Shown one piece after another: positions 59,421-64,000 of a stretch of 64,000 bases of DNA; position 1 is the stretch's first letter, and each line of letters begins with the position of its first letter. This DNA is from Ceratothoa steindachneri. Lineage: Eukaryota > Arthropoda > Malacostraca > Isopoda > Cymothoidae. Made by a program: the position numbers and the translations under genes. The notes below the pieces were generated by a model. The model was not told the DNA's origin. It saw only the letters and a program-made list of their open reading frames with translations, and searched no databases. The stretch is from positions 225,972,099 through 226,036,098 of the forward strand of contig OZ018317.1 in assembly GCA_963969495.1 (NCBI GenBank), read 5' to 3'.

Positions 59421-60290
59421 AAGAAATTATGAGGAGTAACCAGGGGGCTAAAGTTTGCGAATTGATTAAATTCCGCGAACATACCCACGTATTCAAGATT
59501 ACATCCTCGACCACCGACATGGCACAGAAAGCAACGACGGACGGGCTCCTGGTTTTCAATATGAGGATGCCAGGGGAGAATATCCAACAGAAGAAATTCA
59601 GTGGTATAAAAATGTGCTTTGTATAGTACAAGCTGGAATTGCACACCACTACGACCTGCACAGACAAAGATAAGCTGTGTTGCAGCGAATTTGCCGCAGA
59701 AGGCCATAGACATGATAAGTGTGAGAGCACAAAGAAAAAGTGCCTGAATTGCAAGGGAGATCATCGAACCATGGCTCTGAACTGCCCGAAGCGCCGGGAA
59801 ATTATTAACAGGAAAGAAAAGGAAGAGAAGAAAGCGAAAGAGCAAACATACGCGAGCGCAGCGAAGAAAAACAAAGTAACGCGAACATCGCTGACACAAC
59901 TCGACATCTTAGGAGATCTTAGTGCAAATATTATTATCTGCATTACTCGCGCAAATGTATGTGGCTAACGTAGTTAAACCTGGCTGTTACGACCAGGTAC
60001 TGAATGCTTTACTTAAAGCAAACAAACTACCTTCCATCATTGTGCCCGCGGACCCTAAGTGTTCCAAGACATTCAAGGAGTCGGTCATCAGGACAAACTC
60101 CAACATTAAATATGGATTGTAGGATATAGTCGAAGCTCCTTCGTCGGAAGAATCTGTCGGAGACGAAGATGACGAGCAGGTAAAAGAACAAGAGCAAGAA
60201 GATGAGAAAGGACCTACCTCTTTGGATAGTGACGAGGGCCCATGCATTCGTGCACGAGCGACGAAGAGCAAGTCTAAAACTTGAGTCATC
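59421..60290 (+). pseudogene. Jockey/I-like LINE ORF1, C-terminal part with zinc knuckles
   Basis: HTHVFKITSSTTDMAQKAT and DGLLVFNMRMPGENI match the 52.8-kb ORF1. After a stop at 59,624 come CSEFAAEGHRHDKC and CLNCKGDHRTMALNC (59,675-59,790), with the CP and REII residues just after. Then an Asp/Glu-rich tail (EESVGDEDDEQVKEQEQEDE-like, about 60,150-60,240). The first knuckle has lost one Cys. Confidence 0.78.
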
Positions 60291-60339
60291 CGCTAAAGAG
60301 TGGAAGGCCTAGACACAGTAAAGCTGCTCCGCAGGTCAA

Positions 60340-62232
60340 AAGGCAGAATAACAAGAAAAATCACCTGTAAAAACATCCTACCATGCATCGGAACGCACTA
60401 AAGATAATGGAAATCGACACTAACGGATGGACGATTAAAAGGACACTCTATGGAAAACGTGTTTAGAGAGCTTGATGCAGACATCATACTGATTTCAGAA
60501 CACGGGATTAACACTCGTAACTCCGTAATGAAGATCTGTAATTATGACGTGCTGGTCAAAAATTATACGAAATAACGGTATGATGGTTCCCCTATTGCGA
60601 TCAAAGAAGGGATCAAATACAAGCAAATAAGAAACCTAGAAGAATCCTATCTTGCGATTGAGGTCGATCTCTACTTAGGAAGGCTAGTGCTTGCCGCCAG
60701 GTACCAACCTCCAAGGAGAGATGTTTTACCTATACACTCTCACAGTGGCCGATTTTGGCAGGAGAACCCCCACTATATTAATGGGGGACCTAACCGCCAG
60801 ATGCTAGCCTTCCGGTTACAGCAGACAGAATGGAAGAGAAATAAGCCTGGAGCTCCTGCTGGACAGAAAAATTGTTCAGCAGATAGGCTCCGACTTCCCC
60901 ACTTCGTCAGAATAGGGTGTGCCACAAAGCTGGACATATGTTTGGCTAATCGACAGCTACCGTTTAACTACTACATGGAATCAATCCAGATTCCATGTAG
61001 TTACCATATAGGGATCCTGCTTAGTATCAACAGGAACCCTATACAAGTCCCAACTGCAGCCAGAAAGGACTACAGAAAAGCAGGCTTGGAACGGTACGCG
61101 CGCCTCCTTGAGGAATAGTATCCGTCCAACTTGGATGAGGCAATCCTCGAGGAGATCGACAAGGCACTTGAAGACCTCAATAACCATCTTATCAGGCAGA
61201 TAATGCTTGTATCCCTAAAACCCGGTATAAGTCCATCTCATCTTACAGATGGACTAAATACATGAAGGAACTCTACCGTGAGCTGAGAATACTGTATGAA
61301 ATTAATATCAGGAATGCATCATTCGACTCAATCCAAAGAAGCAAGGAAATCAAGGAAAAACTGAACCAGTTGATGCTTGAACAACAATGGGGCGATTTGA
61401 CGATGTGATCGAGTGTCTCGATCACGAAGCATCGCCCAAAGAATTCTGGAATAAAATCAGACGCCTCAAAGGATCGATTGGTAAGAAGAAGAAGATTGAG
61501 ATATTAAAAGAAGACGGAAACATAGAGACAGAAGAGGAAAACATCGAATACATATTCTGAAGTTATTGGGAAAGAGTCTTCAGTATAACTGAAGAAGAAA
61601 ATGAAGACTACGACATAGAGTTCGAAAACAACATCATAGACGAGCTGAACGAACAAATACATAGGACGCACCCTCACCACCAGGTGGACAGACAGCGCAA
61701 CCGAGACGCCGAGATTACCGAAGAAGAGCTCCTGGACGCACTCCGCTCATTCCGACTGAAATCCCCAGGACAATCATCAAAGGAATAAGAGGAATATTCA
61801 ACGCCTGTCTGAACACAAGATACTTACCAGATGCTTACAAAAACGGCAAAAATGATCTTGCCGAAGCATGGGAAAGATCCGAGGTGGAAGGAGAACTACC
61901 ACCCGATTTCACTGCTAAAATTTGGCGGGAAGCTCTTCAAGAAGATCCTCAACCGAAGGCTGGTGTCCCATCTGGAAGAGAACTCCCTCTACAACCCATA
62001 TCAATTCGGGTTTAGAAAAAAGCGAAGTACAGAGAGGGCAATAAATGTCATCATAGAAAAGCTAGCCCAAGCCAAACAGGAAAGGAGTTATGTGGACATT
62101 GTTTATCGGGATGTGTCAAAGGTGTTTGATAAGGTGTGGCAGAGGGGAATGCAGTATAAGATCCTACGGCTGAGACTAAGTGAAAACTTAGAAAGAACTC
62201 TCTGTGACTATGTCATGGAGAGAACGGTATAG
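60340..62232 (+). pseudogene. Jockey/I-like LINE ORF2
   Basis: Endonuclease pieces: RELDADIILISEHGI (60,467-60,510), LVLAARYQPPRRDVLP (60,685-60,735) and YMESIQIPCSYHIGILLSIN (60,972-61,030). The linker is in broken frames at 61,100-61,760. The RT open frame at 61,831-62,232 reads KTAKMILPKHGKDPRW, YQFGFRKKRSTERAINVIIE and VDIVYRDVSKVFDKVWQRGM. The A motif keeps the catalytic Asp (YRDVSKVFD). The element loses similarity after 62,232, before the YADD box, so the catalytic C motif is missing. Confidence 0.8.
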
Positions 62233-62645
62233 GTCAGTATAGGGTCTAAGGACGAGTCGAAGTTTCCGCTCACTGCGGGCCACCCAGAGAGCTTCCCAGA
62301 GGGAAGAGGGGGGGGGTCTGTCCCCAACTCTCTACTCGATTTACACCGCAGATAGGAAGGGAGAGTTAACTTTTTTTGAAGGGGGGGAGATGGGTATTCT
62401 TGATTCATTCGTGTGGATGCAGTTTTATATTATTGTGTATTATGGGTGATTAGGATTTTTACGAGTCGATGGTGATGCTTTTTGTTTTCGACGCATTTCT
62501 GTGGATGGTTTAAATTGTATACTGTAGATGTATGATCTGACACAATCCTATGGATGCAGTTTATGGGAGGGTTTTGACGGATGCGGAAAACCCTTGTGGC
62601 TTTTGTAATCCGTCAAATTATGTTATGTTATATGTTTGCTGGCAC
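62233..62645 (+). other. Remainder and 3' end of the jockey-like LINE
   Basis: Includes CCCTTGTGGCTTTTGTAATC and TCAAATTATGTTATGTTATA at about 62,590-62,640. The same end occurs as the 57-bp insertion at 40,692-40,748, which identifies this as the LINE 3' terminus with a TATGT-like tail. A poly-G run is at 62,309-62,318. Confidence 0.6.
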
Positions 62646-63300
62646 TTAACATCACTATGAAAAAAAATCAAATTAATAGAAAAGAAACCGATTAACATAA
62701 ACAATATATTTTATAACTTGAGAACAATAAAAGAAAACTTATATTTCAAGGTAAACTATTTACTTATTTTTTCCTTTTGGACGAGTAGAATATTGGTAGC
62801 GTTAATTCCCGCTCTTCTCCAGCGAGATATACCCGGTTCGAATCATGATGGAAATTGGGGATTTTTCAATTGCCATTTTGCGAAACAAAAGCATAAACAA
62901 TTCATGGTAATTCTACAAATGAACAACTTCAACGCAATCGAAGGCGTTCTGTTATAAAGATTTTTTTTAATATTCAAATGCAATATATCGAAGATATATA
63001 CACTATATAACACTTTGAATTAGGCGTGCAAATTTCTAATTATGATGTTATGGCGAAAAATAGATTGGCAGTCATCTTGTCATTTATAGCTTGTATTGAA
63101 CCACAAAAAGAATGCTTAGTTAGGTAGGGGTTTAGGTAGGTTAGTTATTTTTAGTTTGTTATTTGGTTAAGTTAATTTTAGAGGCTTCGTTTAGTTTATT
63201 TCCACTAAGTTGTTATTTTTTGTTTTGGGCTTTTTTTCCGGCGGAAACAATCCAAACAAGAAGCCTCTTCTAGTGGCATGCCGTGGCTTAGCCTTTAGTC
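62646..63300. other. Unassigned AT-rich interval with a tRNA-like segment
   Basis: Apart from the tRNA-like stretch at 62,783-62,853, no coding signal. TTAGGTAGG-like runs at 63,120-63,145 are too irregular for telomeric repeat. Confidence 0.4.
62783..62853 (+). promoter_or_regulatory. tRNA-Arg(UCU)-like sequence, probable SINE head or pseudo-tRNA
   Basis: A-box-like TAGAATATTGGTAGCG, an anticodon arm CGCT/AGCG enclosing CTTCTCC (anticodon TCT, T at position 33), and B box GGTTCGAATC. The acceptor stem does not pair well, so a working tRNA is unlikely. Confidence 0.45.
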
Positions 63301-63304
63301 TAAA

Positions 63305-63560
63305 GTGGCTGCTCTTTGTGATGGTTGTGAAATAACTGTATTTGCATTCTCGCGTGAATATTATGATCGCTTAGAAGCTGTAATTGATTTTTGCCAAATG
63401 CACGGCATAATCCGAAAAGATCATTTTTGTGAACGGTGCATGAGTAAGGCTGCAATAGATTTAACGACATGGATATGGAGATGCCAGAGAAATTTGAAGA
63501 TTCGAAGACAAAAAAAAAGAAAATGCAACTGGTTATATTTTTAAAGAAAATACAAGGTAA
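63305..63560 (+). pseudogene. IS1595/Merlin-like transposase N-terminal fragment (tentative)
   Basis: The 79-codon open frame contains EAVIDFCQMHGIIRKDHFC, then CERCMSKAAIDLTTWIWRC, then a K/R-rich segment ending WLYF. This is the pattern of the N-terminal helix and zinc ribbon of ISXO2/IS1595-type (Merlin) transposases, which read FLxxHGLL...C..C...W.CR..R..R. The DDE domain does not follow; a stop occurs at 63,542. The frame starts at a CTG-type alternative codon rather than a clear ATG, so its true start is unknown. An unrelated C4 zinc protein remains possible. Confidence 0.42.
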
Positions 63561-63689
63561 ATATGTAGATTAGCGGCCCGGCCGAAAAAAAATTGTGTGT
63601 AAATATTATTGTTCACTCGTGTCGGAATATTCATGCGCGTTTGAGTCCTTTTCGAATTATTATTCTATAAACAATTAGGATTATATACT

Positions 63690-63706
63690 GGGGGGCTGTG
63701 CCCCCC
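63690..63706. repeat. GC hairpin GGGGGC/GCCCCC
   Basis: TGGGGGGCTGTGCCCCCCAG forms a short strong hairpin in AT-rich surroundings, followed by another C-run. Such blocks occur near the ends of some DNA transposons. No partner was found before the window edge. Confidence 0.7.
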
Positions 63707-64000
63707 AGACCCCCCACCAATTTAAGGAAACTCAGGATCATCGTAGTGTAGTCCCCCCATTGTGTTTACCCCCCCACGAGCCGTCAACTTAAATGTACTC
63801 CAAAAACGTGAAACATTTTGGAACACGGACGAAATAGTACGTCCCATCGTTCGCGCCGATAATCTACATATTTACCAAATACAAAACTTAACCCGTTTAA
63901 ATAACTCACTACCACTAACCTTCTATGACATAGTTAATTTGCACCATCCGTTGGTAATATATAGTCCTTGAATCGCTGCAATAAAACTCTTTTTTCACCC
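63707..64000. other. Unassigned interval at the right edge
   Basis: A 69-codon plus-strand frame (63,762-63,971) contains RLNNSLPLTFYDIV, faintly like a LINE C-terminal segment, but not enough to assign. Nothing else seen. Confidence 0.3.

Noticed and set aside
59297..59899. 200-codon minus-strand open frame
   Set aside because: It is a shadow of LINE ORF1 zinc-knuckle coding sequence on the plus strand.
60962..61005. Short palindrome around CTACATGGAATC
   Set aside because: Lies within conserved LINE ORF2 coding sequence (YMESIQIPCSYH). Probably coincidental.

Overview
This 64 kb window looks like repeat-rich, gene-poor DNA from an animal, most likely an arthropod and perhaps a crustacean. 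That placement is an inference from the mix of CR1-like and jockey-like LINEs, Penelope-like elements, mariner/Tc1 and hAT transposons, a Ty3/gypsy lineage with integrase ahead of reverse transcriptase, and many long (TA)n arrays. I found no host protein-coding gene, rRNA or CRISPR array, and no convincing functional tRNA. Nearly every recognisable protein belongs to a transposable element, and nearly all are broken by stops, frameshifts or deletions.

Layout. 1-3.2 kb: minus-strand Gmr1-like Ty3/gypsy element (copy 1), cut by the window edge. 4.2-10.4 kb: TA arrays, a Tc1-like remnant, a LINE remnant and unassigned sequence. 10.4-13.3 kb: a decayed mariner, a composite foldback plus tRNA-like SINE, and a second tRNA-derived repeat, all separated by TA arrays. 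13.8-16.9 kb: minus-strand hAT transposon whose coding region is interrupted by (TA)n. 17.6-25 kb: Penelope-like elements (PLEs), a second composite SINE copy, foldbacks, a mariner remnant, a Tc1-like MITE and a minisatellite. 25.7-30.3 kb: CR1 elements, including the best-preserved one, whose ORF2 of about 914 codons has only two in-frame stops, followed by a 161-bp tandem repeat. 31-42.7 kb: a three-level nest, with a minus-strand CR1 split by a Gmr1-like LTR element (copy 2) that itself carries a TA array and a PLE. 43-47.1 kb: an older plus-strand CR1, split by a DNA-transposon-like insertion and ending in a 3' tail from the young CR1 family. 49.4-62.6 kb: three jockey/I-like LINEs, one minus and two plus. 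62.7-64 kb: a tRNA-like repeat and a fragment resembling an IS1595/Merlin transposase N-terminus.

The unifying pattern is that long (TA)n arrays sit at the edges of several unrelated mobile elements: mariner, Tc1-like MITE, PLEs and SINEs. They appear to act as landing sites, as 3' tails, or both. The most novel-looking unit is the TA-bounded composite repeat present at 11,885-12,475 and, inverted, at 19,083-19,659. It joins a long hairpin to a tRNA-like polymerase III promoter body. Coordinates of decayed elements were read by eye and their ends are approximate.
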